A stretch of DNA of 7,184 bases. Source: a bacterium (GTDB lineage: Bacteria > CBDUZB01 > JAGLHV01). Positions 6,235-7,184 of the stretch are shown piece after piece. The stretch is taken from assembly GCA_023132075.1 (NCBI GenBank), contig JAGLYT010000080.1, forward strand, positions 1 through 7,184, written 5' to 3'. Numbering within the stretch: the first letter of the stretch is position 1; each line of letters starts with the position of its first letter. The translations under genes and the position numbers were made by a program. Below the pieces are notes generated by a model that did no database searches, had not been told where the DNA came from, and was given only the letters and a program-made list of their open reading frames with translations.

Positions 6235-7122
6235 TCATCCCCGAGGATGATATTTCTTGTGTAAAGCTTTCAGTTTTTCCCTGGTAACATGAGTATAAAT
6301 CTGAGTGGTGGAAATATCAGAATGCCCCAACATTTCCTGAACAAAACGTAAATCGGCGCCACGCTCCAATAGATGTGTAGCAAAAGAATGTCTCAATGTA
6401 TGAGGACTCACACTCTTATAAATACCGACTTTCTTCATATGTTTCTTCACTATCTTCCAAAACCCCGTCCGTGAAAACTTATCCCCTCTCTGACTTAAAA
6501 ACAAATTTTTTTTATCAGTAAATTTTTTATTCCGCACTTTTTCCAAATAATCATACACTGCACTTTTTGCTTTTTTACCTACCGGAATTATTCTCTCTTT
6601 ATTTCCTTTCCCTAAACATTTAACATATTCCATCTTTAAATTAATATCAGATAATTTTAAGTTGATTATTTCCGAAACTCTCATTCCCGTAGCATATAAC
6701 AATTCCAACATTGCCCTATCACGTAATTTGTTATTGAATTTTTCAGTGTCATCATTTAAGTAATCAAGTAAATTTTCGATTTCTTTAAAACTCAAAACAT
6801 ACGGAAGACTGAACCCTTTTTTTGGTGTTTTTAAATTAATAGTGGGATCTATCTTTGTATATCCCTCCGTAATCAAAAAACGGTGAAACATTTTTACGGA
6901 AATTAAAAATCTCCCTAAAGAAGAAACTTTTATTCCCTCTTTTTTTCTCGATTCCAAATAAAATAATATCTCTTTATAGGTTAAAGAAAAAAGAGAACAT
7001 TTTCTTTTTTCTAAATAGTTAAGATACGCACTTAAGTCAGACAAATAAGCATCTTGAGAATTTTTAGAAAGTCCTTTCTCAAACGTTATATAATTAATAA
7101 ATTCTTCTAAAATTTTTTTCAT
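6235..7122 (-). CDS. xerD: Site-specific tyrosine recombinase XerD
   Basis: The 295-residue protein is a XerC/XerD tyrosine recombinase, acting on dif sites to resolve chromosome dimers, usually with a partner and FtsK. The N-terminal SAM-like DNA-binding domain covers about 1-88 (EEFINYITFEKGLSKNS at the start), and the catalytic domain about 106-290. All six active-site residues are visible: R148 (TGMRVSE), K172 (GKGNKER), H241 and R244 (HTLRHSFATHLL), H267 (LGHSDISTTQIY) and the nucleophile Y276. R148 and K172 have the same numbers as in E. coli XerD, and the remainder are shifted by three. The length and the HPRG end are XerD-like, but XerC versus XerD cannot be decided from one copy; a lone Xer acting by itself is also possible. 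The ATG at 7122 overlaps the upstream stop as ATGA and has only a weak GGA site, so translation is probably coupled. Confidence 0.95.
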   Translation of the reverse strand: MKKILEEFINYITFEKGLSKNSQDAYLSDLSAYLNYLEKRKCSLFSLTYKEILFYLESRKKEGIKVSSLGRFLISVKMFHRFLITEGYTKIDPTINLKTPKKGFSLPYVLSFKEIENLLDYLNDDTEKFNNKLRDRAMLELLYATGMRVSEIINLKLSDINLKMEYVKCLGKGNKERIIPVGKKAKSAVYDYLEKVRNKKFTDKKNLFLSQRGDKFSRTGFWKIVKKHMKKVGIYKSVSPHTLRHSFATHLLERGADLRFVQEMLGHSDISTTQIYTHVTREKLKALHKKYHPRG

Positions 7123-7184
7123 TTTTCCGTTATTTCTTGTAATAACAAATTATTTTTTTTCTCTTCACCTAATGAAGAAAACGG
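7119..7184 (-). CDS. C-terminal end of an unidentified gene upstream of xerD (partial)
   Basis: From the right edge a frame stays open for 21 codons and stops at TGA (7119-7121), overlapping the xerD start codon as ATGA. The visible end is PFSSLGEEKKNNLLLQEITE plus a final K, a charged, probably helical tail. The four-base overlap is a common sign of adjacent genes translated together, and it would explain the weak xerD ribosome binding site. The fragment is too short to name a family, and a chance open frame of this size cannot be excluded. Confidence 0.5.
   Translation of the reverse strand, partial: PFSSLGEEKKNNLLLQEITEK

Noticed and set aside
7129-7146. Inverted repeat GTTATT/AATAAC upstream of xerD as an operator
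   Set aside because: It has only six mostly A/T pairs and lies inside the probable coding end of the upstream gene, so chance is the simpler explanation.
1-7184. CRISPR array, insertion sequence or phage module
   Set aside because: No regularly spaced repeats, transposase or phage genes are visible. The only recombinase has a complete XerD-type active site and sits in a housekeeping gene set, not beside an attachment site.

Overview
This AT-rich window carries all of its recognisable genes on the minus strand, so transcription runs from high to low coordinates. Only housekeeping and small regulatory genes are visible, and there is no sign of mobile elements, phage genes or CRISPR. Several points suggest a low-GC, little-studied bacterium, possibly from an uncultured candidate phylum such as Omnitrophota, but that placement is a guess. 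The points are heavy use of AAA, ATA and TTA codons, the standard code, a tRNA gene with no encoded CCA, and a xerD-yicC-alaS gene order.

Region A (7184 to about 2504) looks like one transcription unit. It runs from the 3' end of an unidentified gene, which overlaps the next start as ATGA, through xerD (tyrosine recombinase), yicC (endoribonuclease family) and alaS (alanyl-tRNA synthetase) to a tRNA-Arg(CCG) only 16 bp after the alaS stop. All key catalytic residues are present in XerD and AlaRS. The alaS start is best placed at 5280, not at the upstream in-frame TTG at 5316.

Region B (2503 to 1826) starts with about 210 bp without a gene, which contains a strong AT-rich hairpin and a possible extended -10 element. 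It is followed by a 50-residue two-helix membrane protein (2139-2291) with a good ribosome binding site, and then by a small His-less cupin with a strong AGGAGG site.

Region C (1756 to 115) starts with a near-consensus promoter. It is followed by a PilZ protein with intact c-di-GMP motifs, a 47-codon unrecognised ORF, and an OB-fold/HD-domain protein of the YhaM 3'-5' exoribonuclease type. Gaps of 19 and 27 bp point to an operon that may couple c-di-GMP signalling with RNA turnover. The last 90 bases on the left hold an open, hydrophobic reading frame without a good start, probably the beginning of a further gene.

The two short ORFs (1093-1236 and 2139-2291) are the items most likely to be missing from standard annotation. 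I see no convincing evidence for a wholly new multi-gene system.
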